From Cacajao melanocephalus (taxonomy: Eukaryota; Chordata; Mammalia; Primates; Pitheciidae): a stretch of 64,000 nt of DNA. The DNA is taken from the NCBI GenBank assembly GCA_963573385.1, contig CAUYLG010047351.1, forward strand, positions 118,276-182,275, given 5' to 3'. Shown piece by piece: positions 47,755 through 60,660 of this stretch. Positions within the stretch are counted from its first letter, which is position 1. Each line of letters starts with the position of its first letter. The position numbers were made by a program, and so were the translations under genes. A model generated the notes under the pieces. It was not told where the DNA came from. It ran no database searches and saw only the letters and a program-made list of their open reading frames with translations.

Positions 47755-49599
47755 AACAAATTGTTCCAGAAATTCTGACTATAGGTGCCTCTAGGTTGCA
47801 TTCCTGGGTGAGAAGCCCCAGCTCTGTCTGTGGTGGAGTGCCAGAGGGGAACAAGGACCCCTTCTCCAAGGCCCTTCATGATCACAGAGGCTGCCTGCCT
47901 ATTGGGTTACAGATGCAGTCTTTCCCTACTGTGCCCAGCACTGCAATTGTGTCTCTGCTGTGAGGAACAAACTACCAGTACAAAGATCTGGAATTCAAGG
48001 CCTGGTGTTCAAATTCTTTTATTCCACAGGGTGATCTTTTGATGTGGTGCTCTCCCCCTTCTTCTAGGAATGGGGCTTTCTGAGAGCCTGACTGCAGTGA
48101 TTTTTATTACTCTTTTGGATCTAGCCACACAGTAGGGCTACCAGGCTCCAAGCTGCTTCTGGGAGATATCTACAAAAAGCCCTGTGATGTGATCAGGTTT
48201 TCCAGCCATAGATGCCAGCACCAACTCTGGTGGGGGTGGCAGAGGAGTGAAGTATACTCTGTGAGAGTCCTTGGTTGTAGATTGTTTAGTGTGTTGGCTT
48301 TCTCAAATGCCACCTATGCTAGCAGTGATGGTGTTGCATGGATAGACTTAGGACTTCTGGTTAGCCAGGATGTTGCAGCTGGTGGTATTGGTCATTGTTT
48401 TCTTTTTCCTGGGAGCAAGGTTATTCTGTGATGAGTTGCTATAAAGGCCCGAGATTATTGGCCTCCAGCCAGGAGGTGGTAGTTTCAAGAGAACACCCAG
48501 TGTGGTATTATTAATGTAATATAAGCTTGCCCTAAGTTGGCCAGGGTAGGTATTCTGGTTTCTCAGGCAATGTGCGGGCCCATAAAGCTCCCAAGAGTGT
48601 ATGTCTTTTGTGTTTGGCTACCAAGGTGGGTAGAGAAAAACCATCAAGTAGGGGCAAAGTTAGGCAGGTCTGAACTCTCCTTGGGCAGGGCTTCCTATGG
48701 CCATTGTGGGGCATGAAGGTGTAGTTCTCAGGCCAATGGGATTATGTTCCAGAGGGGATTATATAGTAAATAATAATCTACTGTGCTGTATAGTTCTCCA
48801 GGGAAGTGGGGGATAGCCAGTAGCAAAAGGTCTCACACAATTCCCACGCAGTTGGTGAGGCTGGTCTGGCCCCTGCAGTGCCCCGCTAACAGCACCATAT
48901 TTAGATGCAGGCAGCCTGCAAGAGGAGCTCAGACCTTGCCTCAGACCATCAGCTTCCCCATGTACAAGAAAGTGAGGCTTTCAGGCCTTGTCCCTCCCTG
49001 TCTGTCCACAACGTTAGTGGTGACTCCTGCACTTATATCTGTAGGACTTCTTCTTTACCCCCAGATTCTGCTCACAAAAAGTTTGTGCATACTCAATATT
49101 ATTACAAAATTCGTTTGGAAGCTTATTTCACCCTGTTAACCCTCCCTAATTCCACTGTTTGTCTTCCCTGAAGGCCCCTGTGAGATATAGTCAGGGATGG
49201 CTTCCCTGGGCTTGAGCTGGAAAATAGGAGTAACTATGAGACTCTTCCTGCTGATGCTTCTACTTTTATATTTTAGGCAACATCCTAAATCAATTTCAGC
49301 TCCAGATAAGGTTAAATTCTTCTTCTGTGATCGCAATTTTCAGATTCCCTGGTGGGAATGTGTGTTCAGAGGCAGGTTTTCCCAACTCACAATTTCGAAA
49401 CACACAATTTTTCACCTGATTCATGGAATTTGCAGAGGTGTGCTGTTTTTTTCAAAGGATCTGCGAATTGTTTCGGTTTTCTTGGTACCTTCCTGCAGTA
49501 GCTCTTGGAGCAAAAGTCCATAGTGTGAGTCTCCACACGCTACTCTGTCCATCCAAGTGGGAGATGCATGTTAGCCCTGTTTCCTGTCTGCCATCTTCC
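47755..49599 (-). promoter_or_regulatory. Long L1 5' UTR region
   Basis: Balanced composition, no long frame. Phrases such as 'gtgagagtccttggttgtag' and 'ggtgggtagagaaaaacc' match the antisense of older L1 5' UTRs as I remember them. The outer end carries 'gaagatggcag' (minus), the usual L1 5' start. The internal promoter is presumed dead. Confidence 0.7.
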
Positions 49600-49942
49600 A
49601 AAAGTCTCCCCAAAATACATGATAATTGGAGAAAACACAGTAACATCATATTGTTTGTCCTAATTCAGATATACGATTGAAAATTGTAGGTTCTTTCTTA
49701 ACATCTTTCATCTCTTATTTCATAATGAAAATTTTGCTTTCTAACTATACGTATGTTTGGTGAAGATACTTTCATTTATTATTAATAAGCTACATTATAC
49801 CAAAGGGACTCCCTTTCTTTACCTCTCTTACACTTATTTAAGTGTGAAGTTTCTCATTATAAGTGGAGTAATTAGTTTTTGTGGATTTTCTCTGGATTCA
49901 GAACAGCTAGACACATATGTTAGTAATAGTCATTATTTTTTC
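49600..49942. other. Unique AT-rich sequence
   Basis: Nothing recognised. Confidence 0.5.
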
Positions 49943-50385
49943 AGTTTTTTAAAGACATAATTTACATACCATATAATTTGCATATTTAAATTATACAATT
50001 CAGCAGTTTTTAGTGTATTCAGAGATATGTGCAATGGTTACCATAGTCAATTTTACCACGTTGTCATCACTTCAAAAACAAGCATCATATCCATTCACTC
50101 TCCCCAGCACTTGACAGTTCTAAGCACCCACTAATGCATTTTCTGTCTACATAATATTGTTTCCCATTTTTGTCTTCCAAATGAGTGGAATAATAAAAAT
50201 GTAAAGTGTTTTGTTTGTGGTTACTTTTAGTTAGCATAATGTTTCAAGATTTATCCATGCTCTAGCAATATGAGTACTTCTATATTTTATTGCTGAATAA
50301 TATTTCATCAATGGACACATTTTGTCTATCCTTTTATCTATTGATGGACATTTGCATTGCTTCTACTTTTTGGCTGTGTATTTTA
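49943..50385 (-). mobile_element. Ancient L1M 3' end, minus strand
   Basis: On plus: 'aaagacataatttacatacc', 'tggttaccatagtcaatttt', 'ttagcataatgtttcaagat', 'cctttttatctattgatgga'-type order. This is the antisense of the 3' UTR and ORF2 end of old mammalian L1s, the same class as 32857-33540 but in opposite orientation. Confidence 0.75.
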
Positions 50386-52150
50386 TTACAATTAATTTTT
50401 AAACGCAGGTTTGAAGGAATTTATAATCAGTAGGACCCAGCAGAAAAAATAAAATGAGAGGTGATATGTGGAAAGAATGATAAACAGAAAGGAAGTGTTG
50501 CGATGATACCAGAGCAAAAATGACAAAGCTATTGATACAAAGATTCTTGAGTCATGGGTGATGACTGTGAGAACTGGGCAGAAGACACAGGAATGAATTC
50601 AAATCTCAAAATTCCTTAGTAAAACTTGGTGAAAATTTCTTGGTAGGTTTTTGCATGGTTGTCTAAATAGCTTTAAGGTTGCGACTTCAGCCCTTATTAT
50701 GTAAGCCTGTCACTGATTTTTGAGCTTAAAACATTTAGGCTAAGAGTTTTCAGTCTAAGAAATCTTATCTGATTGGATTTTATGTGTTCAATTAAGTATA
50801 TATTATATTATTTGTTTTAGTAAAAGGATGTTGGTTAAATAGAGGGCTTGAATTATTAACAACATTAAGAGCTAAAGATAAAATTTCAAGTGAAATAACC
50901 AAAACAGTTCTCCTTTGTAATAGTAATTATTAATATATAATAATAAATAATCACACTTTATTCGTGTAATAAGTTTTTACACCATTAGCCAATTTGTGTC
51001 TACTTTGAATGAAGTGACACTTCACACTTTTTACACTACCATTTAAATCTTCTTTTCTGTGTTTTGCTGTATGTTTTACTGAGACTTTATTTTGCTTTAT
51101 TTTCTTAGGGCATTATTCTATTTGGATGCCTTATTTCCCAGGATTAAATCATTTAATTACAGGAATTAGAATTCCTTTCAATGATCAAAGAAAACATAGT
51201 GTATAGAGCATATATATGAGAAAAATAAGGATTGGGTAAATTACACATGTCTCGAATAAATAAATGGGTACTGTGTTTGAGTCTCTTTCATGATAAACTT
51301 GTTCAATAAATATGTAATAGTATATTTAATTCTCTTGGCCTTAGTACTCATGTTAAAACAGAAATGACAATACTTAACTCTGAAATTAGTTTCATGATAT
51401 ATTCAAAGCATGAATATACAAAACAGAGTTAGGAATGTTTCCAAACAGTTATGATGATGATAGAAAAAAGTAAATTTTTGACATATTTTTAAATAGAAAG
51501 AGCAGAATCTGTATTAAAGCTATAGAATATATCAAACAGACACTGGAGTGCATAAAATTATAGTTTATTTTACAATAAATATTGCTATCAATTAATTACT
51601 TCTTTGAATGTTACTTACCGATTACTATTCCTCCAACTTTGCTTAGAGGTAAAAAGTATCCTGGCTTTTGGTTATCACTCCATGTTTATAATATATATAA
51701 ATAACTATTAAATATAAATAACTATTATATCCTTGTGTTCAAATCATGACCAAATTCAAGATCTCCATGAAATGCCAGCCTCTGAGCAAATGTTCATTGA
51801 GATGCGATATTGAATGAAAGAAGACACATATCAAACCATGAATCTTACTTGTGTGCATGATACCTTTCAGAACTGTCAGCTAAGGAAGGACTAAAATCCA
51901 TAGTCAACTATGCCAAACTCATTTTCTTCATGTAAATGAACCCAAATGATAAGAATATTGATTTATTCAGGACTTTAGAGCCAAAAATAATATAATTATC
52001 CTCCATTTTCCTATGATATTCAACCTCATGTTATTTTATCTTGAATACCACCCCAAACTATATATTATATAATCATAGATCTGTGTTCCCCTTTTTTAGT
52101 GGTCCATTCAATTGGTATTGTCAATACTTGTTTTTCCTAAGAAAATTGCA
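50386..52150. other. Unique AT-rich sequence
   Basis: 1.8 kb with no gene-like or nameable repeat signal. Confidence 0.5.
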
Positions 52151-52161
52151 AATATGTCAGA

Positions 52162-52457
52162 GCTGGGCATGGTGGCTCATACCACCATGCTGTAATCCTA
52201 GTATTTTGGGAGACCAAGGCAGAAGGATTGCTTGAGCCTAGGTGTTGGAGATCAGCCTGAGCAATATGGCAAAATCCCACCTCTACAAAAAATACAAATT
52301 TAGCCAGGCATTATGGCCTATTCCTGTAGTCCCAGCTACTTGGGAGGCTGAGGTGGGAGGATGTCTTGAGCTTGGTAGATGGAAATTGCCACTGTATGCC
52401 AGGCTGGGTGACACAGCGAGACCCTCTCAAACAAACAAACAAACAAGAGAAATCAAC
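52162..52457 (+). mobile_element. Alu SINE (AluJ-like)
   Basis: Diverged dimer starting 'gctgggcatggtggctcata', with a shortened right monomer and a (CAAA)n-type tail. An 11-bp target duplication with one mismatch lies at 52151-52161 and 52458-52468. Confidence 0.93.
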
Positions 52458-52468
52458 AATATATCAGA

Positions 52469-53314
52469 ATAGTTATTCTTGAAGGGTTTATGGAGGCACC
52501 TTCCTACTCTTTACATGTCCAGACTCCTGATCATAAAGATTTTAAATTTTTCTATAAATCTATCCTTCTTTAATAAATAGTTGGATGACTTCGGCCATGT
52601 TATAAAGATGAGATGATCCTTAATTATGATTTTATCTGTATACTTAATGTTTTAACTCAGAAACAGCATAATACTTCCAAAAGAGTTACAATTTAGTCAG
52701 AAATAAATGCATTAATTAAGATAATTTATCCCAAAGAAGTATATTCTTCACTTGTGAGATATAAACAAAGAGGCAATTGAGATATTTCCTGGTCTTTTTT
52801 GCTACTGCAGACAATCGGTTTCCTGATTTTCTGAAGCGGTCATACTTACATATAACCTAACTAAAACATGATAACCAATCATCTTACTTGTGAACCAAAA
52901 TATGAACAAAAATGTGATTTTACATTAGCTTTCAACATCCCCTCTTCTGGACCTTCCTAATGAAAAACTTCATTCATTTGGTCCACAGTTTCCCCATCTC
53001 AAATATATTTATAATTATCTTGATTCCAGAAGGAGATAATATTGTTGTTCATTTGAAATATGAAACAGTAAAATCTTAAGATAAAATCTGATTGGCTTAC
53101 TTCTGTTCTCAAGCTTCTTCATATCATGCTTTGCAAGAAGCACAGAGAATTGTAAAACCCAGCCAGTAATGGTTTGAGGATTGGCAGAATTGCTAGGAAG
53201 ACAAAGCCAGTAAGCATGTAGGAGTTTTCACCCAAGGAGTCTGTGAGACCAAGAAGGTAGTATTTCAAAACGTAGCAGCCCCTAAACATAATATTCACCT
53301 CTCACAATTTTACG
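52469..53314. other. Unique AT-rich sequence
   Basis: Nothing recognised. Confidence 0.5.
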
Positions 53315-53711
53315 TTTTTTAAAAGTTTTACTGTAAGTTTCAGAATACATGTGCAGAATGTGTAGGTTTGTTACATAGGTAAACATGTGCCATGGTGGTT
53401 TGCTGCACTTAGCCACCTGTCATCTAGGTATTAAGCCCCACATGCATCAGTCATTTGTCCTGTTGCTCTCCTTCCCAGAGCCCCTCCACAACAAGCCCTG
53501 GTGGTTGTTGTTCACCTCCCTGTGTCCCTGTGTTCTCATTGTTTAGTTTTCACTTATGAGTGAGAACATGTTGTGTTTGCTTTTCTGTTCCTATGTTAGT
53601 TTGCTGAGGATGATGGCTTCCAGCTTTATCCATGTTCCTGCAAAGAACATGATCTCATTCATTTTTATGACTGCATAGTATTCTGTGGTATATATGTACC
53701 ATATTTTCTTT
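53315..53711 (-). mobile_element. 5'-truncated L1 3' end (L1P class), minus strand
   Basis: On plus: tail and 3' UTR ('tttgttacataggtaaacat', 'catggtggtttgctgcac'), then the end of ORF2 ('cttatgagtgagaacatg', 'atgatctcattcatttttat'), breaking off at 'accatattttcttta'. Confidence 0.9.
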
Positions 53712-53847
53712 ATTTTTATTTTTCTATTTATTTTTATTTTTTAGAGATGGGGTTTCACCATATTGGTCAGGCTGATCTTGAACTCCCAACTTCAGGTGAT
53801 CTGCCCAAAGTGCTGGGATTACAGGCATGAGCCACCATGCCCAGCCC
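53712..53847 (-). mobile_element. Alu left-monomer fragment, minus strand
   Basis: Only the left-arm part is present: a T-rich tail, 'gagatggggtttcaccatat', 'caaagtgctgggattacagg' and 'gagccaccatgcccagcc'. It abuts the truncated L1 and lacks about 15 bp before 'caaagtgctgg'. It could be a free left-monomer type or a 5' fragment of an Alu. Confidence 0.82.
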
Positions 53848-55309
53848 AAGAATGTCGATTACTGGCTTCAACATGACTTAGTTGTGTTTTTCAGGAAAAC
53901 TTTGCATGGGAAAGGTAAGACTGTAAACCAATAAATATCTTTATCACATATATTTTTTCAGAAAATTACCAGAACTATTAGAAGCAGGCAAAGAGCTTAC
54001 TTGTCAAGTATAACCTGCTTATCAAGACTCAGTTTAAAATAGTTACTTCATTGTATCCACCAATCCTAAGCCATTATAGCACAAACTTTGCCCAATCCTA
54101 AAAAGTTCAACACCTAGAAAGATGTGCTTTAACCCACTTAACAAATGGAAAAGCCCTTCTTTCTCCCCTTTTGAGACACTTTCAATATGATGTGCTTCCT
54201 TACTGCAATAAGACCTAATAAATTTAGCTTTATTAACAGGTCTTCCGGTAATATTTTGGATGAGTTCAACAATTTTCATTCATGAAAGATACTTGAAGAG
54301 AATGGAATAGGGACATCTTGAAACAAATTCTACTACTGCTTTTGTCCGTTAACCTTTCTGGACCTCAATTTTCTCATTTCTAAAATAAAACTCAATGCAG
54401 TCAGTTTTATAAGTTTCTTTTTGTTAAATGTAAATGAATAAAGAATCTATGACTAGACACAAGGAGTTCTCATGATCAGAAACACATTTATTTAATTGAT
54501 TTATAGGGTGACTTCTACTGACATTAAATATTTTCTTCTTGTATCACTCATTTCAGTACGAAGATGCTATTCTTTAAATACCTTATAATCCTGTAGATCC
54601 AGTTTACCTATTATTTCTGATGCCGCATATTAATTTGTATTTCACATTTAATTTTTTACAGAGTTTTAATTTTTTACAGAGTTTATATATTGCTTTCTTC
54701 ACTCTTGGCATGAGTACAATGGCTGGCTCATATAGTAAATAAATATATACAGTTCATTTTCTTACTGCTCTTTTCTCAAAGGAAAAATATTTTGCTTAAA
54801 ATATCCAAATACTTAAACAAAATAATAAAATATGACCTTGTCTACCAGACAACAGTAGCGGCTGGTGTAACTTCTACCGAGTTGCTCCAGGCAAAGCCAA
54901 TCCTTGAAGAATGTTCTGGGACTTCTTAAGTCTCCTGATTTCCTGGATATTAGGGACTTCTCAGGAGCCTAGATAAAGTCTATTTTGCTAGAAGCACTCT
55001 GCGAAAATGACTTTTTAAGATTTTTTTCCCCGTAGACTGAGACCTCATTATTTCTTTCTTCAGGCAATAGGAAATTTTGAATCTGCACTTTTTGTCACTT
55101 CGAGTTGGGAATAATTTTCTTCAGTATGTAAATATTGGCTAAAATGACCATTAGTTTATTGATATTATTATTACTTTGTCAATCAATCAACTAAGGAAGC
55201 AATTCCAACTGTGTTATGCAGACATAATTATGGATGATCTTGAGGAGGTAAAGAAATACAGTTATTAATAATAGGTACCCCCTCAAAGAGGGAGCCACCA
55301 AGTTAGGAA

Positions 55310-55356
<47 letters not shown>

Positions 55357-55739
55357 TACAAACAGATACAGCAATAGAGTATTGCAATTTAAGATATATG
55401 GCAGTCAAACTGAAAGGCAGAGCAAGAAATTTCAGAGATTTAAAAGATTATGAATTAAACAGGTGAATGAGGCTTCATAAAGAATGTGTGGTAAAAAGAT
55501 AGACAAAATTTGAATAGAGAAGAAAAGGGCAGGCAGGTATAGTAGCATAAACAAAGCTAATGAAGATACTTTGGAAGCATTGGATAGACTGAATTCACCA
55601 TGATTGATTATCTCATTAAAATTAAGAAGTAAAAATGAACTCATTAATTTTTGACACTAGAGTAACATAGTGATTTGGTCGAACCCCCAAACTCTCATTT
55701 TGTACATTGCTTATCAGGGTTTTCAGTAGATTTAATATC
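53848..55739. other. Unique AT-rich sequence
   Basis: No gene. Includes the TA microsatellite (55312-55352) and a small direct repeat 'taattttttacagagtt' at about 54650-54684. Confidence 0.5.
55312..55352. repeat. (TA)n microsatellite
   Basis: About 20 uninterrupted TA units. Confidence 0.95.
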
Positions 55740-56310
55740 AAATTTTATTTTTATTATTATAAAAATAATGTTTATTATTAAAATTTCCATAATACAGATA
55801 TATATGAAATAGACAACCATAATTTCATGCTTGTCTTTGACCAAAAATACCTAGTTTTGACTTGGGGATATCATATGCTGCTGTGCTGACATTTTTCTAC
55901 ATGGGTTAGTTGATATAGGTTTTGTTGTTATTATTATAAAATAGTGTTCTTAAATTACCTTTTTTTTACACACACATATTTCCTAAGTAAGACCATACTA
56001 TTCTGTATTTTCCCTTATTCACAGTATATGTAGACTTTTTGTCATCTTTGCATTAACTCCAAGTTAACTAACCATAGGATTGACAAGATTTTGACATTTT
56101 CAATGTGAAAATTTAGTTATTTTCCCACATTTTAATATTATCAGTAATGCAACTTTAGACATTTATCTTTGCAAACTTTTGTGAATAAGTTCTACAAGAT
56201 AACTTCCTAGATGTTTACTAGCTAATTTAAAGGTTACATACATTTTAAAATTTGATTCCTGTAAACAATATATGAGAGTGGCTGTTTCTATTATCTAAGA
56301 AATACTATGT
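55740..56310 (-). mobile_element. Ancient L1 3' fragment, minus strand (tentative)
   Basis: 'ttatcagtaatgcaacttta', 'ataagttctacaagataact' and 'aatatatgagagtggctgtt' fall in the order seen in the antisense of old L1 ORF2 ends. Strong divergence; the left limit is a guess. Confidence 0.5.
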
Positions 56311-56339
56311 AGCATTCGTATCTTCAATACGTACCTGCT

Positions 56340-56560
56340 GGTTAATTAACTATTAGTGTTTATTGAGTATGTATTATAAAAGAGGCACTATCTTCAATGT
56401 TTACATGAATTACCTCATTTAATACTTATAAGACCCCTATGAGGTAGGAAATTTTTTCTCAGATGAAAATTCTAAGGCACAAGGATGCTTGTACTTGCTA
56501 ACGTCATATAGGTAGTAACATAGCAGAATATGGATTCTAAGTCTGCTCTGGCCTTCCTCT
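56340..56560 (+). repeat. MIR SINE
   Basis: 'ttacctcatttaatacttat', 'cctatgaggtaggaaatttt', then a 'gatgaaaattctaaggcac' block and 'aacatagcagaatatggatt': the full MIR order in plus orientation. Confidence 0.82.
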
Positions 56561-58591
56561 TAATTATAATTTAATTATGCTACTAACATGCAGCCTCGAC
56601 AAATAAAAAGAATCATCACAAAGTTAAACAGTATGTCTAAATTCACACAGTAGATGTAGCACCTGAAATTTGCCTCAACAGTCAAAAGTGAATTTGTTAA
56701 AATATAATTTAGTACTGCCTGTTTTTTAAAAGCACCATGTAATTAAAAAAAAATCACTGTTTGTCTTGACAAACTTTTAAAAATAGATCTACCTGAATAA
56801 ATTAGCAGGGATAAATAAACCTGGTAGATTGGTGGTGATCAAGATAATCTTTAATGTGACAGTTATTTTATAAATTTAGCATAAAAACTCTATATCACTA
56901 GAAATACATAAGTGCAGATATGTTACTTATGAATACATTACATTATTGTGGTTTAGGCCAGCTCCATTTTCTCAATTATTCATAGATCTATTTCTGTGAT
57001 CATGCTTTAAGAAGTGTAATACCAACATGTCACCACAGATCCACAGATTCATACCACAGGAAAATGTGTAAATGTGGTTTTGAAAAATGCAAATGAGGCT
57101 CCACAATCCGTACCCATCTATTTCAAAAAAAGCTTGATTGTGCATCTTTTACACAACACTTTTGCTTGTTTTCCCTATAACACTAGAAAATATTTAAGTA
57201 GCTGAGAATTGGTACTTCAACTTCTGAGGAAGTAAACATGTTAAAGAGCAGAAGGTGACATAAAAAAATAGGTCTGAGAAATTTGCCTCTCAAAGAAGCA
57301 TATGGCTACATATGTGTGTGTTTATACATACAGAATGAGAGAAAGAAAGAGAGAGAAGAGGAAGACAGAAACATATATAATGGGTTAAGAATAATTATTT
57401 TGCCTTTTAATTTTGAAGATGTTAATATCTTGAGTATGCATTGCTGAAAATATTTTATAATATATGCAATAGCTAGTGATATGTGTATGCCATTATATAA
57501 ATATTTGTATATAAACACATATTGGTATTCGGACATAAGTTCTAAAGTAGTTAGAATATTAGGGATGCTTGAAAATAGAATGTTGGACTTTTATATTTAG
57601 GAATCATTGGGACCTCAGCATGAAACTTATACATTTGTACAATCGTGACAGGGAAATGCGAAGATATTTTAAAACTTAAGATAACATTGATTTCCTTGAG
57701 TCTTATGATACATTTTAATATCATTGAGCTTCTTCACCCAGTAAATTCGTTAACTTAAAAGTATTGTGGAAAGAGAAAAATAAAATCCTACAATGTGAAT
57801 AATTATGGTTGCTGATATTCTTGACAAGTTCCTCATACAATTATGTTGCACAACAATGAGTACAAACATTTAGATCAAATAACTATAGCATAAATAATAA
57901 CAACCACTTGTTGGAAACCAGCTTTAATGTGCCTTCTCCAATGGTTATTTAGAGTATATTTTTAAATGACATTACATGTATTCCTGCAATGCATGTTTTT
58001 TGTGCATTCATGCCTGATTTCTGACTTCTGCATAAAAAACCAAAAGAAACTGTTTCTGAAGGCACAGGGATTGTAGACTCCTTCTTTAATCAGTAATCCA
58101 ACTTTACTAATGAGAAAAATGTAGTTGACACATTATGCTTGTCTCATATTGTTTTACTGTAAAATTATGATGCTTAACTCATAGAGGCCTTTAACCATTC
58201 ATCCATTTAGTTTCTTGGTCTCTCTTCTTAGACAGCCTTCCCAGTTTTAAAATATTTTACCCCTAATGACTACCTAGATAGCTGAGGATCATATGCATTT
58301 TTTATGAATTTTTATTTTGCTGTAAATAAAATGTATTAAAAATTTGCAAAACAGTAACTGAAACCAACATACTTCTCTGCCCCAGTGTTAATACTGGGAT
58401 CAAGCAAAATATGTTAGCTGCTTCTCCATGAAATAACTACTCAAGGGAGATAAGACTGTGAACAAACATAACAGATTACTTAAAAGCAATAGTTTACTCA
58501 TTGAGACTCTCTTGCTATGCTCACCAATCCAAAGGCAATTTATTATCACTTCCTTTCCATTCTAAACAGTTTCCCATCTGGCAAGACTTGC
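56561..58591. other. Unique AT-rich sequence
   Basis: 2 kb with no nameable repeat or exon. Confidence 0.5.
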
Positions 58592-58602
58592 CTTATTTAC
58601 TC

Positions 58603-58888
58603 TTTTTTTTTTTGAAATGGAGTCTCTGTCACCCGTTGGAGTGCAGTGTCACGATCTCGGCTAACTGCAACCTCCGCCTCTCAGGTTCAAGCGTTTCTCC
58701 TGCCTCAGCCTCCTGAGTAGCTGGGACTGTGGGTGCACACTGCCATGCCTGGCTAATTTTTTGTATTTTAGTAGAAATGGGGTTTCACCATGTTGCCCAG
58801 GCTGGTCTTGAACTCCTGCCCTCAGGCAATCCACCCACCTAGACCTCTCAAAGTGCTGGATTACAGGCGTGAGCCTCCACACCCAGCC
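58603..58888 (-). mobile_element. Alu SINE (AluS-like), minus strand
   Basis: T-run at 58603-58613, 'gaaatggagtctctgtcacc', ending 'gagcctccacacccagcc'. The target duplication is 'cttatttactc' (58592-58602) against 'cttaatttactc' (58895-58906), one base longer on the right. Confidence 0.93.
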
Positions 58889-58906
58889 TGTCTTCTTAAT
58901 TTACTC

Positions 58907-60055
58907 ATTTTGAGATACTACTAAGACTTGGTCAAAGTGGCATTCTCTCTTAATGCGGAATAGCTATAGCTGATCAATAAGCTTTTATGGTAGTTTTTTG
59001 AGAAGCTCCCTTATATCTTCACTCAGTTTCACCAATTGTGAACATTTGCTACATTTATTTTATTAGAATTTTTTTCTTTTGAATTAATTTGTCTCAATCA
59101 CTTGAGGTAAGTTCCAGACATCATGCCCTTTTACTCCTTAATGCTTCAGTGTACATTTCTAGGAAGGAGAGCAGTGTCTTACATAACCACAGCACATTTT
59201 CAAAATCAGAATACTTAATTTTATAAAATATGATCTCCTGTACAGTCCATATTACAAATTTGCACAAAGCAATTTTAAACTGCATCAGTATTATGGACAA
59301 TGTAACAGAGACCTGTTAATTTACAAAGTTAAGTCAGAAGAGTTTGAGTTTTTAATCTACTTAGGAGCTAACAAATTTGATTGCCACTGTGTGTGTGTGT
59401 GTTGTATGTGTAGAAAAAAAATATATATACACACACACACATACATATACTATAAAAATGTGTATATATACATATAACACATTTTATAATATGTATATAC
59501 AAGCATATGTGTGTACACATAAAATCTCTGCCTCTGGTTCAGAGACAAAGACAGTTTATTTCTCATTGCAAAATCAGAAGCCAAAGCAACAGCTTGCTTC
59601 AATACCCCAAGCTCTAATCTCAACAACAGAACATGGTATAAGACAGACGGTACTTGCACATGTACTGGAGTGCATTACAGGAAAGTGATCCTGAAATTAA
59701 GAAGCTTAATGGCTACCTTCTCCCTTCCAGAGAGGAAGAGAGACATCATTATTCCGGAATTTACTTAGGGAAGGAAAGCTCTATATTTTTACCTCTTGTA
59801 CCTCGGCAGGTAGTAAGATGTTCCTCAGCATTTACTATCCTGCAATATCTCTCTCTATATGTAAACATTCTTAAGCTGGCGGTAAATGACTTTAATTAAG
59901 AGGACCTGGACTGTTTAGAAACATGAGATGCATGGAAAATTGTCTCTCAGCAAGGCCTAAGTTAGTTATTTGTGAGAAAAAATAATGTGTTTGCAGCAAA
60001 TACATCACTCCTCTTTCTAGATATTTCTAAATAATGCCTTACCTTTGTTAAAGAA
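58907..60055. other. Unique AT-rich sequence with a TG/TA/CA microsatellite
   Basis: The frames at 59377-59899 arise from the microsatellite and its edges. No gene seen. Confidence 0.5.
59388..59520. repeat. Mixed (TG)n/(TA)n/(CA)n tract
   Basis: Alternating purine-pyrimidine sequence with GT, TATA and CACA runs. It can self-pair. Confidence 0.85.
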
Positions 60056-60660
60056 AACCAGAGCTGGACAGAAGTTAGAATAGTGAAGATAAATTTTATT
60101 TAAAAAATGAAACAACTATTCCAGTAGGAGAAAAGACACCTCTGTTTAGAACTGGGCTCAATTCCAAACACAGTGTGGATAAATGGGAATTTATAGCCAA
60201 GGAGTAGGATGAGGGTGAGTGGATGGAAAATTACTAAGAGAAAATATCAGGAATAAGAGGGATTATGGCTAAATTAACTTGACAGGATTCTTGCTAAAGG
60301 AGGGCCAGGGTGATCAGATAACAAGGGTGAGGAATGAGGGATTGGATTAGATATGGAACATGGGAATTCTCACTAAATTGATTTAGTAGGATTGCTGCTA
60401 AAGCTGGATTCTACAAGGAAGAACACAAAGCCCAAGGTTAAGGTCTAGTGAAAAAGAGCTCGGAGGAGGAGCCTGAACAAAGTTCAGTCAGAGTCTTGAA
60501 CACTTTTGAGAAAAGCTGAATAACATCAGTGGGGACTTCAGAGTTTTCATATCCAAGGAGTGTAGGAATGGGTAATGGTGTTAGAAGAGAGACTAAAAGC
60601 CTAATCTAGATGACACATTTGCCTAGAAAACAACTACTTTCACTGAGATTGTATATTTGG
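60056..60660 (-). repeat. Possible LTR, minus strand (tentative)
   Basis: Composition differs from the flanks and the order ('gaagataaattttatttaaa' on plus, giving an AATAAA-like signal on minus, then GA-rich blocks such as 'aggaggagcctgaacaaagt') recalls the antisense of an ERV LTR. No ends or target duplication could be fixed, and the family is unknown. Confidence 0.35.

Larger units (their letters stand above)
44190..49599 (-). mobile_element. L1 LINE lacking ORF1 and the ORF2 start, minus strand
   Basis: On plus: 3' UTR from 'ttttggggtaacaggtggtt', ORF2 from its stop at 44402 up to about 47750, then an abrupt change to 5' UTR sequence (about 47755-49599), ending at 'ctgccatcttcc', the inverse of an L1 5' start. 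About 480 bp of ORF2 and all of ORF1 are missing at the 47750 junction, judged against the L1 at 1858-7873. The 3' UTR type ('caaccgagtagcgtacactg') matches the L1 piece at 31525-32069 and marks an older subfamily than the other two long L1s. Confidence 0.9.

Noticed and set aside
48000..49600. Balanced-composition region with several short frames as possible genes
   Set aside because: It matches L1 5' UTR phrases in antisense and ends with the L1 5' start motif.
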